In this document: one piece after another, positions 24,390 through 33,072 of the stretch
Numbering within the stretch: the first letter of the stretch is position 1
How the letters are laid out: each line of letters starts with the position of its first letter
DNA from: an uncultured Alphaproteobacteria bacterium
GTDB lineage: Bacteria; Pseudomonadota; Alphaproteobacteria; Rs-D84
DNA: 64,000 bases
Direction of reading: 5' to 3'
Assembly (NCBI GenBank): GCA_951801825.1
Contig: CATOOF010000002.1
Location: 164,441-228,440, forward strand
Position numbers and translations under genes: made by a program
Notes under the pieces: generated by a model
Databases searched by the model: none
What the model was told of the DNA's origin: nothing
The model's input: only the letters and a program-made list of their open reading frames with translations

Positions 24390-27005
24390 ATGTTAAACGT
24401 TATTAGTAAAATTTTGGGGTCGGCCAATGACAGACTGGTAAAGTCATATGATAAAACCGTATCCCTTATCAATGATTTGGAACCGAAATACCACGCAATG
24501 AGCGATGAAGAGCTGCGTGCCCAGACGGTTGCACTGCGCGAGCGTTTGAAAAACGGCGAAAAAGAAAAAAACATCCTGCCCGATGCGTTCGCATTGGTGC
24601 GCGAGGGGGCTAATCGTGCCGTTGGCATGCGTCACTTTAACGTACAAATGATTGGTGGTATGGTTCTGACAAACGGCCAGATTGCGGAAATGAAAACCGG
24701 TGAAGGCAAAACATTGGTTGCAACACTGGCGCTGTTTTTAAAGGCCCTGCATGGAAAGGGTGCGCACCTGATTACCGTAAACGACTATCTGGCGGCGCGT
24801 GACGCCCAGTGGATGGGGCGTGTTTACAAGTTTTTAGGCCTGAGTATTGGTATTATTCAGCACGATATGTCCGATGACGAACGTCGTGATGCCTATGCAT
24901 GTGATATTACGTATGTTACAAATTCTGAGCTGGGATTTGACTATCTGCGCGACAATATGAAGTTTTCCAAGGAGCAACAGGTTCTGCGACCGCTGTTCTT
25001 TGCGATTGTCGACGAAGTTGACAGTATTTTGATTGACGAGGCGCGTACGCCACTGATTATTTCCGGTCCGGCCGAAGATACCAGTGAACTGTATGCAAAA
25101 GTGGATGCGGTTGTGGCGCAATTGGCCCCCCAGGATTATAAAAAAGATGAAAAAGACCGGCATGTAACATTGACCGAGGCCGGCGTTGACACCGCGACGC
25201 GCATGCTGAAAGATGCAGGGCTGTTGGTGGGCGATAACCTGTATGCATCGGAAAATGCGGCGCTGGTTATGCATATTCAGCAGTCGCTGCTGGCGCATCA
25301 TTTGTATCAAAAGAATGTAAACTATGTCGTTCGCAACGGCGAGATTTTAATCGTGGACGAGTTTACAGGCCGTGTTATGACCGGGCGTCGATTTGGCAAG
25401 GGGCTGCACCAGGCGATAGAGGCCAAAGAGCATGTAACGGTTCAACCGGAAAATCAGACCGTGTCCAGTATTTCTTATCAGAACTTGTTCCGCCTGTATC
25501 CGACGTTGTCCGGTATGACCGGTACCGCAATGACAGAGGCGGCCGAGTTTGAAGAAATCTATAAGTTGCGTGTTGTGTCCATTCCGACAAATCGTCCGGT
25601 GTCGCGTATTGACCACCATGACGAGATTTATCGCAACAAGGATGAAAAGTATGCCGCGATTGTAAAACAGATAAAGGAATGCATCGACAGACGTCAGCCG
25701 GTTTTGGTCGGAACTGTATCGATAGAGAAATCCGAAGAACTGGCGGCGGTTGTTCGCAAGGAACTGGGGATAGAACCGGCGGTTTTGAATGCAAAGCATC
25801 ACCAGTCGGAGGCAAAAATCGTATCTCAGGCCGGTGCACCGGGCGCGGTTACCATTGCAACCAACATGGCCGGTCGCGGTACTGATATCAAGCTGGGGGG
25901 AAATGCAGAGGATTTGATTGCAGAACTGGACCCGGCGGCGCCCGATTTCGAAGAAAAGAAGAAAGAAATATATGCCCGTATAGAGGCGAACAAAAAGCTG
26001 GTTCTGGATGTGGGCGGACTGTATGTAATCGGTACGGAACGTCATGAATCGCGCCGCATTGACAACCAGTTGCGCGGGCGTGCAGGACGCCAGGGCGACC
26101 CGGGCGATTCAAAATTCTTTTTGGCACTGGATGATGATTTGATGCGTATATTCGGCGCGGCACGGTTGAATGGAATGCTGACGACGCTGGGGCTGAAAAC
26201 GGGCGAGGCAATTACCCATCCGTGGATTACGAAAGCGCTGGAAAAGGCGCAAAAGCGGGTTGAGGCACGTTATTTTGAATCGCGTAAAGAATTGCTGAAA
26301 TATGACGACGTTATGAATGAACAGCGTGGCGTTATCTATAAACAGCGCGACGATTTGATGACCAGCGAAGACCTGGCGCCGCTCTCTCGTGAGTTGATTG
26401 GCGACGTTGTCGAAATGATTTGTGAAAACAACATTCCGGAAAAGTCTCATCCCCAGGATTGGAATACCGCCGGTATTCACGATGCGATGCTGCGTACGTT
26501 CGCACTGGATATAACGGATATTGAAAACTGGAAGACGGATGAAACTATTACCGAGCGCAAAGCGTACGAGGTTCTGCATAACCTGGCTATGCGGCGGTTC
26601 GAGGGCCAGGCGACAAAATACGGGTCCGAACTGATGCAGACGGCATCGCGCCAGATGATGCTGGGGGCGCTGGATGCGGTATGGAAACGCCACCTGCAGC
26701 AGATGGACTATCTGCAGACGGCAATCGGTCTGCGAGGGTATGCCCAGAAAAATCCGCTGTATGAGTATAAGCGCGAGGCACTGGAGCTGTTTAAAAACAC
26801 AATCAACAACTTTAAGATTATGTCGGTTGCCTATATCTGCCGGATGGAGCTGACACGGGAAGATGTTGCCGCGACCGAACGCCAGCGTGCCGAACATGAT
26901 GCGGCCCTGAACGCGGCCGGTGCGGCGGCGGAATCGCGCCGTAATGCGCCCTGCCCGTGTGGTTCAGGATTAAAGTATAAGCATTGTTGCGGCAAGCTAA
27001 GCTAA
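24390..27005 (+). CDS. secA: Preprotein translocase ATPase SecA
   Basis: SecA pushes unfolded preproteins through SecYEG. The 871-residue product has the N-terminal NDRLVKSYDKTV segment, DEAD-motor Walker A MKTGEGKTLVATL near residue 100, Walker B VDEVDSILIDEARTPLIISG near 208, the preprotein-binding domain, NBD2 with NMAGRGTDIKLGG near 495, the helical scaffold and wing domains, and the zinc-binding SEC-C tail CPCGSGLKYKHCC. Length is normal for an alphaproteobacterium. GAAGGAAAAAA precedes ATG 24390. Monocistronic. It would serve the very large secretome seen around it. Confidence 0.97.
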   Translation: MLNVISKILGSANDRLVKSYDKTVSLINDLEPKYHAMSDEELRAQTVALRERLKNGEKEKNILPDAFALVREGANRAVGMRHFNVQMIGGMVLTNGQIAEMKTGEGKTLVATLALFLKALHGKGAHLITVNDYLAARDAQWMGRVYKFLGLSIGIIQHDMSDDERRDAYACDITYVTNSELGFDYLRDNMKFSKEQQVLRPLFFAIVDEVDSILIDEARTPLIISGPAEDTSELYAKVDAVVAQLAPQDYKKDEKDRHVTLTEAGVDTATRMLKDAGLLVGDNLYASENAALVMHIQQSLLAHHLYQKNVNYVVRNGEILIVDEFTGRVMTGRRFGKGLHQAIEAKEHVTVQPENQTVSSISYQNLFRLYPTLSGMTGTAMTEAAEFEEIYKLRVVSIPTNRPVSRIDHHDEIYRNKDEKYAAIVKQIKECIDRRQPVLVGTVSIEKSEELAAVVRKELGIEPAVLNAKHHQSEAKIVSQAGAPGAVTIATNMAGRGTDIKLGGNAEDLIAELDPAAPDFEEKKKEIYARIEANKKLVLDVGGLYVIGTERHESRRIDNQLRGRAGRQGDPGDSKFFLALDDDLMRIFGAARLNGMLTTLGLKTGEAITHPWITKALEKAQKRVEARYFESRKELLKYDDVMNEQRGVIYKQRDDLMTSEDLAPLSRELIGDVVEMICENNIPEKSHPQDWNTAGIHDAMLRTFALDITDIENWKTDETITERKAYEVLHNLAMRRFEGQATKYGSELMQTASRQMMLGALDAVWKRHLQQMDYLQTAIGLRGYAQKNPLYEYKREALELFKNTINNFKIMSVAYICRMELTREDVAATERQRAEHDAALNAAGAAAESRRNAPCPCGSGLKYKHCCGKLS

Positions 27006-27009
27006 GCTA

Positions 27010-27040
27010 TAAAAAATCCCCCGGTTGGGGGATTTTTTAT
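27010..27040. terminator. Bidirectional terminator after secA
   Basis: AATCCCCC / GGGGGATT stem with loop GGTT, TTTTTT on one side and AAAAAA on the other; it ends secA and the HTH gene at 27037. Confidence 0.85.
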
Positions 27041-27252
27041 TTTCGTGATTTATAACTTAGCATTGAAAATGCTGCATTCATCAGGCGCGACAGTGCAGGT
27101 TCGGGAAATATGTCACGGCCTATTTCGCAGCGCTTGTACTGCTTTGCGGGCATTTTAAGCAGGGCCGCGGCCTCTGGGGTGGTGATTTTTAGGAACTTGC
27201 GTGTTAGGCGCATTACATCACCGTAATATCTGGGGTCAACTAATAATTTCAT
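27037..27252 (-). CDS. Small helix-turn-helix-like protein
   Basis: The 71-residue product has a central segment TPEAAALLKMPAKQYKRCEIGR that follows the XRE-family pattern of an HTH (E-A-A-x-x-L then Y-x-x-x-E-x-G), flanked by an N-terminal helix and a C-terminal helix. No other domain is present, so it resembles a minimal DNA-binding protein. GGAGGATAAA precedes ATG 27252. A 180-base non-coding leader with alternative hairpins and a terminator lies between its promoter and the start codon, which suggests control by attenuation. Target genes unknown. Autoregulation is possible. Confidence 0.65.
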   Translation of the reverse strand: MKLLVDPRYYGDVMRLTRKFLKITTPEAAALLKMPAKQYKRCEIGRDIFPEPALSRLMNAAFSMLSYKSRK

Positions 27253-27275
27253 TTTATCCTCCGTATTTTTGGGTT

Positions 27276-27430
27276 AAACAAAAATCCGCCGTGATTAAGG
27301 GCGGTTGGAGGTTAAAGACTACTATAACAATAGTGCTGCTTATTTATGTATATCACAGCCCTCCAACCGGTTGTGGAGTTTAAATGTTATAAGAGGTCTT
27401 TACACCTCACACTGGGTATCACCCAATGCG
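27276..27430 (-). promoter_or_regulatory. Structured leader with mutually exclusive pairings and an attenuator
   Basis: Read on the minus strand, four elements occur in order. A (27386-27408) can pair over about 18 bases with C (27308-27328): GAGGT, TAAAGAC and TATAAC blocks with small bulges. B (27360-27369, CGGTTGGAGG) is a perfect 10-base complement of D (27302-27311, CCTCCAACCG). C and D share 27308-27311, so A:C and B:D compete. D also overlaps the 5' arm (27300-27304) of a terminator-like hairpin CCGCC / GGCGG (27286-27304) followed by ATTTTTGTTT. This is the layout of an attenuator or riboswitch-type expression platform. The ligand or trigger is unknown and the fold was judged by eye. 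Confidence 0.5.
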
Positions 27431-27436
27431 ATATGG

Positions 27437-27464
27437 ATTATATCATAAACTGTTTGATTTGCAA
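27437..27464 (-). promoter_or_regulatory. Promoter of the HTH-gene leader
   Basis: TTGCAA, a 16-base spacer and TATAAT on the minus strand, with a start near 27430, just ahead of leader element A. Confidence 0.55.
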
Positions 27465-27510
27465 ACAAAATACTGTCAACCAAAAAATCGTATTTTTCGT
27501 AAATATATGG

Positions 27511-27540
27511 TTGCCCTGCCGGGGCATTTTTTGCTATTTT
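27511..27540 (+). promoter_or_regulatory. Promoter of dnaE (leaderless layout)
   Basis: TTGCCC, an 18-base spacer and TATTTT end six bases before ATG 27547, so the predicted first transcribed base is the start codon itself. No Shine-Dalgarno is present. Confidence 0.45.
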
Positions 27541-27546
27541 TGCGGC

Positions 27547-30500
27547 ATGGAAAGTCAATTTGTTCATCTTCGTACGCATTCGCGTTTTTCTGTTGGTAAT
27601 GGAACGCTTACAATAAAGGCGATTCCTGCATTGTGTGCCGCCGCCGGTATGGGGGCATGCGCGCTGACCGATACGAATCTGATGTCTGGCGCGGCCGAGT
27701 TTTCTGATGTTATGCCCAAGAACAAGTTGCAACCGATTATAGGTATTGAAATATCATTGAATCATCATACGGCTGATCCGAAAATTTTACGAATGGAATC
27801 GCTGTCGCGGGTGGTGCTGCTGGCCCAGAATCATGATGGATATCTGAACATGTGCGAGCTTAGCCGTATTATGTACATGCGTGGCGATAACCATCATTTG
27901 GGGCCGTATGTGTCTTGGGAAGAACTGGCCGCGCACAGTTCGGGGCTGATTTGCCTGTCGGGGGCGCATATTGGGCCGATTGGGATGGCGTTGCTGAATA
28001 ATCAAGAGGCGGCGGCACGGGATTATGCCGCGCGTATGCAACAGATATTCGGCGACCGTTTTTATATAGAGATTCAGCGCCACGGTTTTGAAGCGGAAAT
28101 AAAGACCGAACCGGGATTTTTAAAAATTGCCCAGGAATTAAATATTCCAATTGTTGCAACGAACGATGTCAGCTTTGCCGCCGATACCGATTACGAGGCG
28201 GCCGATGCGTTAAGCTGTGTTTTGGGCCAGACAAAGGTAATAGACCCGTCGCGTGCGCGTAAGTCGTCGGAACAATATTTTAAGTCGCCTCAACAGATGG
28301 CGGATTTGTTTTCCGACCTGCCAGAGGCGGTGGAAAACACCGTGGTAATATCCCAACGATGCGGATTTATGGTAAATGTTCATGAAAAGCCGTTGTTGCC
28401 GCGATTTGGTGACGATTTAGAGACCGAGTGCCAGATGTTGCGCGACAATACTATGAACGGTCTGGCAGAGCGGTTAAAGCAACATAATATTACAGATACG
28501 GCGCCTTATTATGAACAGGCGGAATTTGAGTTGCAGGTCATTATCGGTATGGGTTTCCCGGGGTATTTCCTGATTGTTGCAGACTATATTGACTGGTGCC
28601 GCAAGAATGATGTTTTAACCGGTCCGGGGCGCGGTTCTGGTGCGGGGTCCATTGTGGCGTGGGCGTTGGGAATTACGCATGTGGATCCGTTGAAATACGG
28701 TCTGCTGTTCGAGCGCTTTTTGAATCCCGACCGTATATCCATGCCCGACTTTGACGTTGACTTTGAACCCACCGGAATAGAACGCGTTCTGGCCTATATT
28801 TGTGACAAGTATGGCCATGATTCCGTATGTCGCATTATCACGTTTGGCAGTCTGCAGGCCCGTGGTGCAATACGTGATATCGGACGTGTGTACAGCATGC
28901 CCTATTCTAAGTCTGACCGGTTATCAAAACTGATACCCCAGGACGCAAAAACACTGAAAGATGCGGTGGGGACCTCTCCGGAAATTCAGGAAATATTGGA
29001 TAACGACGAAGATATGAACAAGGTTGTCCGCGTCGCCCAAGAACTGGAAGGTTCGTTACGAAACCTGGGCCAGCATGCATGCGGTGTTGTTATCGGTGAC
29101 CGCCCCACTACAAAAATCGCGCCTGTGTACCGCGACCCGGCGAACCCGTTGCCGTCGTGCCAGTTTGACGGTCATTATCTGGAATCGGCGGGGTTGATTA
29201 AGTTTGACTTTCTGGGGTTGGAAACGCTGGTGGTGCTAAAGTATGCAACGCGCCTGATTCAGCAGACGCGCGGAATAAATATTGACCTGGACAAGATTCC
29301 AACCGATGACGCAAAAACAATGAAACTGTGGCAGGCGGGACTAACAGAAGGCATATTCCAGTTCGATGCCCCGTTTGTTCAGCAGACCCTGCGTAAAATG
29401 CATCCGACCAGCTTTCTGGAAATATCGGCGTTGAACGCGTTGAACCGTCCGGGCCCAATTGCCTTTATCCCGCAGTTTATTGCACGTATGCACGGCGAAG
29501 AGGAAATTGAATACGTGCATCCAAAGGCCGAACCAATCCTAAAAGAAACATACGGCATTATCGTTTACCAGGAACAGGTTATGCAGCTGACGCGTGCATT
29601 GGCCGGGTTTACCCGTGGCCAATCGGACAACGTGCGCAAGGCCATGGGTAAAAAGATTATAAAGATGCTGGACGAGCTGGAGGGCAAGTTCTATGAGGGG
29701 TGCGAGAAAGAGCAGACCCTGGACCGTGCCACGGCCAAAGACCTGTGGGAAAAGTTTAAGGAGTTTGCAAAATACGCATTTAATAAGTCGCATGCGATTG
29801 CCTATTCCATTGTTGCAAACCAGTGCGCGTATCTAAAGGCAAACTATACTGCGGAATTCCTGGCGGCATCGATGTCAAGTAATCTGAATGACACGGACCA
29901 GCTGGCGGTGTTTGTAGATGATGCAAAATCTAATTTTAATATTGCAATCGTTGCCCCCGATATCAATCTTAGCGAGTCGCTGTTTACCGTTCAAAATGGA
30001 AAGATAGTTTATGGCCTGGCCGCGATAAAGGGCGTTGGCACCCAGGCGACCGATGCAATCGTGGCCGAGCGAAACGCCAACGGCAAATTTAAAAATCTGA
30101 CAGATTTTGCAAAAAGATGTGCGCCGATTATGAACAAACGTATTCTGGAGGCGTTTGCAAAGGTTGGTGTTCTGGATTCGCTGGAACCAAACCGGGCGGC
30201 AATATATATGAATGCGGATGCAATTTTGTCGTATGCATCAAAATCGCGCGATGCGGGCAATACGCTATCGCTGTTTGCGAATACGGTCGAAGACGACGTT
30301 ACCGAAGACAGGTTGCGTAAAAACCTGCCGCGGACGGCGCCGTGGACTTTTTCACAGCGACTGGAAAACGAACTGTCGGCGCTGGGGTTCTATATATCGG
30401 CACACCCGCTGGACCAGTACAAGCATTTGATTGCACGTGCGGGGCTTGCAACCAGCGCAACGCTGGAAAACATGGCGGACAGAAAGCCTGTACAGATTGC

Positions 30501-30957
30501 AGTCAATGCCGGCTCCTTTTCGCGGCGGCGGACAAAAACCGGCAAAGATATGATAACCATAAATGCAACAGACAGTTTTGGTAACATCGATGCGGTGGCA
30601 TTCGGTGACGCCGCCGCCACATTCGCCCAGATTTTGTCGACAGAAAATGTCGTTCTGATTTCTGGGAAAACGTCTGTTCGTGATGACCGTGTTTCAATAT
30701 TTGTTGATTCCATAACCCCGTTGAACCAATGGGTGGCAAAGATTGCAAACAAGGTAACGCTGGATATATGGGACGGCGGGGTTTTGCCGGATGTAAAGAA
30801 AGTGTTGGGGGCGCTGGGGCGCGGGCGTGTCCGCGTTCAGCTGAATCTGCATGCCACGGACAAGGTGGCCACACTGGCACTGCCGGGCGGGGTTGAACTG
30901 GGCGACAACACCGCCGCTGACCTAATAGGCCTCGGGGTTAAGGTTGAAATAGAATGA
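27547..30957 (+). CDS. dnaE: DNA polymerase III alpha subunit
   Basis: DnaE is the replicative polymerase subunit. The 1,136-residue product begins with a PHP domain (FVHLRTHSRFSVGNG ... ALTDTNLM), followed by the C-family polymerase core (GPGRGSGAGSIVAWALGI, with the catalytic MPDFDVDFEP near residue 405), the fingers region and beta-binding and OB domains towards the C-terminus (ITINATDSFGNIDAVAFGD). The track ORF extends 67 residues upstream through a structured intergenic region, and ATG 27547 starts the conserved N-terminus. The last four bases overlap rsmH (ATGA). Confidence 0.96.
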   Translation: MESQFVHLRTHSRFSVGNGTLTIKAIPALCAAAGMGACALTDTNLMSGAAEFSDVMPKNKLQPIIGIEISLNHHTADPKILRMESLSRVVLLAQNHDGYLNMCELSRIMYMRGDNHHLGPYVSWEELAAHSSGLICLSGAHIGPIGMALLNNQEAAARDYAARMQQIFGDRFYIEIQRHGFEAEIKTEPGFLKIAQELNIPIVATNDVSFAADTDYEAADALSCVLGQTKVIDPSRARKSSEQYFKSPQQMADLFSDLPEAVENTVVISQRCGFMVNVHEKPLLPRFGDDLETECQMLRDNTMNGLAERLKQHNITDTAPYYEQAEFELQVIIGMGFPGYFLIVADYIDWCRKNDVLTGPGRGSGAGSIVAWALGITHVDPLKYGLLFERFLNPDRISMPDFDVDFEPTGIERVLAYICDKYGHDSVCRIITFGSLQARGAIRDIGRVYSMPYSKSDRLSKLIPQDAKTLKDAVGTSPEIQEILDNDEDMNKVVRVAQELEGSLRNLGQHACGVVIGDRPTTKIAPVYRDPANPLPSCQFDGHYLESAGLIKFDFLGLETLVVLKYATRLIQQTRGINIDLDKIPTDDAKTMKLWQAGLTEGIFQFDAPFVQQTLRKMHPTSFLEISALNALNRPGPIAFIPQFIARMHGEEEIEYVHPKAEPILKETYGIIVYQEQVMQLTRALAGFTRGQSDNVRKAMGKKIIKMLDELEGKFYEGCEKEQTLDRATAKDLWEKFKEFAKYAFNKSHAIAYSIVANQCAYLKANYTAEFLAASMSSNLNDTDQLAVFVDDAKSNFNIAIVAPDINLSESLFTVQNGKIVYGLAAIKGVGTQATDAIVAERNANGKFKNLTDFAKRCAPIMNKRILEAFAKVGVLDSLEPNRAAIYMNADAILSYASKSRDAGNTLSLFANTVEDDVTEDRLRKNLPRTAPWTFSQRLENELSALGFYISAHPLDQYKHLIARAGLATSATLENMADRKPVQIAVNAGSFSRRRTKTGKDMITINATDSFGNIDAVAFGDAAATFAQILSTENVVLISGKTSVRDDRVSIFVDSITPLNQWVAKIANKVTLDIWDGGVLPDVKKVLGALGRGRVRVQLNLHATDKVATLALPGGVELGDNTAADLIGLGVKVEIE

Positions 30958-31802
30958 CAAAGCATATTCCTGTTTTATTGGATGATGTTATGGCGGCGTT
31001 GGGCGACCTGCGCGGGCGGCGGGTTATTGATGCAACGTTTGGCGCGGGGGGGTATACACGCGCGTTTTTGGATGCCGGCGCCGCGGTTACCGCATTTGAT
31101 CGCGACCCAAATGTTGCCGATGATGCAGCGCAAATCGCGGCCGAATATGGTAATAGGTTTACGTTTATACCCCGCCCTTTTTCTGCCATGGGTCAATTGA
31201 CGGAAAAATATGACGCCGTTGTGTTTGATTTGGGCATATCCTCTATGCAGATTGATATTCCAGAGCGCGGATTTTCTTTTCGTTGGGATGGGCCGCTGGA
31301 TATGAGGATGTCTGGCGAAGGGGAATCGGCCGCTGATTTGATTGCGCGTGTGGATGTTGATGAACTGGCCAAAATTTTGCGTGATTACGGCGATGTTAAA
31401 AAGGCGGCAATATTGGCGCGGGCAATAAAAAACGCACAGCCGCGTACAACAATGGATTTGCGCAATCTTATTCATAATCCGCGTGATGTTGCGCCGGTGT
31501 TTCAGGCGTTTCGGATTGCGGTAAACGATGAAATGGGCGAAGTGCGCCGTGCATTGGCCGCTGTTCCTGATTTGTTGGATGCGGGTGGAAAATGTGTTTG
31601 TGTAACATTTCATTCGCTGGAGGATAGAATTGTAAAAAACACTTTTCGCGAATGGACAACAGCCCCGGGGGATCCACGTCTGCCATGTGTGGCGGCGGCA
31701 CCGTTTGCACAGCTGGCGACAAAAACGCCGGCGGCGTCCGAACTGGAGCATAACCCGCGTGCGCGCAGTGCGCATTTGCGCGCCGTTATAAAATCATATT
31801 GA
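30954..31802 (+). CDS. rsmH: 16S rRNA (cytosine1402-N4)-methyltransferase
   Basis: RsmH methylates C1402 in the ribosomal P-site region. The 282-residue product starts HIPVLLDDVMAAL, has the SAM-binding DATFGAGGYTRAFLDAG block, the DLGISSMQIDIPERGFSFRWDGPLDMRM signature (family-defining) and the C-terminal FHSLEDRIVKNTF ... NPRARSAHLRAV motif. Its ATG overlaps the dnaE stop. It is usually first in the division and cell-wall cluster after mraZ. Here neither mraZ nor ftsL/ftsI is adjacent. Confidence 0.96.
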   Translation: MTKHIPVLLDDVMAALGDLRGRRVIDATFGAGGYTRAFLDAGAAVTAFDRDPNVADDAAQIAAEYGNRFTFIPRPFSAMGQLTEKYDAVVFDLGISSMQIDIPERGFSFRWDGPLDMRMSGEGESAADLIARVDVDELAKILRDYGDVKKAAILARAIKNAQPRTTMDLRNLIHNPRDVAPVFQAFRIAVNDEMGEVRRALAAVPDLLDAGGKCVCVTFHSLEDRIVKNTFREWTTAPGDPRLPCVAAAPFAQLATKTPAASELEHNPRARSAHLRAVIKSY

Positions 31803-31867
31803 CCCGTATGGCGGACATTGTGTACGATTTGAGGAAACAATAAAAAAACAAGGAAAGGTTTACAGTG

Positions 31868-32377
31868 ATGAAAAAATCAATATTGCCTGCATTTACGGCG
31901 TTTTTTGTCGCCATGATGGTTGTGCCTGCGGCGTGGGCGGTATGCCCGGTATGCACGGTTGCGGTTGGTGCCGGTCTGGAGGGAGCGCGCCTGTTGGGGG
32001 TCGATGATGTGATTACCGGTATCTGGGCCGGTGGATTAACCTTGTCCCTGTTTTTCTGGACGGTTGGCTGGCTGAAAAAGCGCGGTGTGACAAATGCATG
32101 GTTGCTGATTGTATTGCCGCTGGTGGTATATTACGGCCTGTTGGGGGCGGTTTATCTGATGCCGGGTGTGACGTTCGGCGCCCAGACATTGTGGGGCATT
32201 GATAAATTCATGCTTGGGGTTATTGTTGGTACGCTTGCGTTCTATCTGGGCGCACGCTGGTATGTAAAGATAAAGCGGGACAACGGCGGCCATGCCAAGT
32301 TCGCATTTCAGAAAGTTATTGTACCGTTAAGCTTTTTGTTGGTTGCGACGCTGGTCTTTTGGCTGATAACAAAATAA
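31868..32377 (+). CDS. Multi-span membrane protein with N-terminal CPVC motif
   Basis: The 169-residue product has a signal peptide or first membrane segment (about 6-25), directly followed by VCPVCTVAVGAGLEGARLLGVDD, which puts a CxxC pair near the outer face of the membrane. Three to four more hydrophobic segments follow. ATG 31868 is preferred over the track GTG, with GGAAAGG eight bases upstream. I believe CPxCTVAVGAGL membrane proteins are common in Candidate Phyla Radiation genomes (from memory, unverified). It is followed 15 bases later by the helical protein at 32393, and the pair looks like a two-gene unit. A thiol/disulfide or metal-binding membrane function is possible. Confidence 0.7.
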   Translation: MKKSILPAFTAFFVAMMVVPAAWAVCPVCTVAVGAGLEGARLLGVDDVITGIWAGGLTLSLFFWTVGWLKKRGVTNAWLLIVLPLVVYYGLLGAVYLMPGVTFGAQTLWGIDKFMLGVIVGTLAFYLGARWYVKIKRDNGGHAKFAFQKVIVPLSFLLVATLVFWLITK

Positions 32378-32392
32378 AAACGGAGGTTGAAA

Positions 32393-33013
32393 ATGGCACA
32401 AAAAACAGTGAAAAAATCAGCGGGAAAAAAACTGACGCTGGAACAGTTGGTCGAACAGGCGGATGCGGCAAAAAAAGTAAATCCGCTGGATTTATCGTCG
32501 GACCAGGATTTGTCAGTGGCCCTGATGAACCTGATTTCGTTGGAAGAGCATTTTTTCTTTAGTGGTGCAAAAACTCGCAAGACCGGTTTTTACGACATGA
32601 TAAACACCGTTCGTGACATGCGAAAAGAGCTGATGGAGCGCATCGTTCAAAAATCAAGTGCTGCAAATGGAGAGGTATGGTGCATTTCCAAACATTTGCT
32701 GGCGGCGTCCATGCGCCTGATGGAGGTGGGAACCAAGGCACTGGGGGCCGGCAACACAAAGGATGCGTATGCAATGTTTGACAAGGCGTACGACCTTTAT
32801 TCCCTGTTCTGGGGGATTAATATGAACCTGATTGATTTGACCGGGGTTCGCCAGGCGGTGCCCGCGTTTTATGACGGGGCGGTCAAAGAATGCAAACTGA
32901 AATCGTCCGCGGATGCGGTGGCACCGTCGGCCTATGCGGCCGGTGCGTCTAAGTCCACTGTTCGTCGTTTGGGTGATTGGGTAAAAAATGCAGTGAATTG
33001 TTGTATCGAGTAA
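32393..33013 (+). CDS. Conserved all-helical hypothetical protein paired with the CPVC membrane protein
   Basis: ATG 32393 with GGAGG six bases upstream is chosen over the track TTG. The 206-residue product has a Lys-rich start, then a long helical core: SDQDLSVALMNLISLEEHFFF, then VRDMRKELMERIVQK, then EVWCISKHLLAASMRLMEVG and AYAMFDKAYDLYSLFWGINMN. No signal peptide or membrane segment is visible, so it probably acts in the cytoplasm. The pattern of conserved aromatic and acidic residues resembles ferritin-like or TPR-like helical bundles, but no known domain is certain. It sits directly behind the CPVC membrane protein, and I recall the same pairing in Candidate Phyla Radiation genomes (unverified). 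Confidence 0.7.
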   Translation: MAQKTVKKSAGKKLTLEQLVEQADAAKKVNPLDLSSDQDLSVALMNLISLEEHFFFSGAKTRKTGFYDMINTVRDMRKELMERIVQKSSAANGEVWCISKHLLAASMRLMEVGTKALGAGNTKDAYAMFDKAYDLYSLFWGINMNLIDLTGVRQAVPAFYDGAVKECKLKSSADAVAPSAYAAGASKSTVRRLGDWVKNAVNCCIE

Positions 33014-33021
33014 ATTCGGTA

Positions 33022-33051
33022 TTGATTCAGATTGCGAAAATGTGATAAAAT
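33022..33051 (+). promoter_or_regulatory. Promoter of the 33073-35469 gene pair
   Basis: TTGATT, an 18-base spacer and TAAAAT, ending about 22 bases before the TTG start at 33073. Confidence 0.45.
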
Positions 33052-33072
33052 ATTATCAGAGAGATATAAATT

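Noticed and set aside
26109-26897. 262-residue minus-strand ORF
   Set aside because: Antisense shadow of secA; no ribosome site and no family signature.
27253-27464. Possible tracrRNA or CRISPR remnant
   Set aside because: The inverted repeats looked repeat-like, but there is no spaced array, no cas gene and only one copy of each element; a switch-type leader explains them better.
27346-27546. N-terminal extension of dnaE in the ORF track
   Set aside because: It translates the structured intergenic region, has no ribosome site and precedes the conserved PHP start; the promoter at 27511 excludes it.
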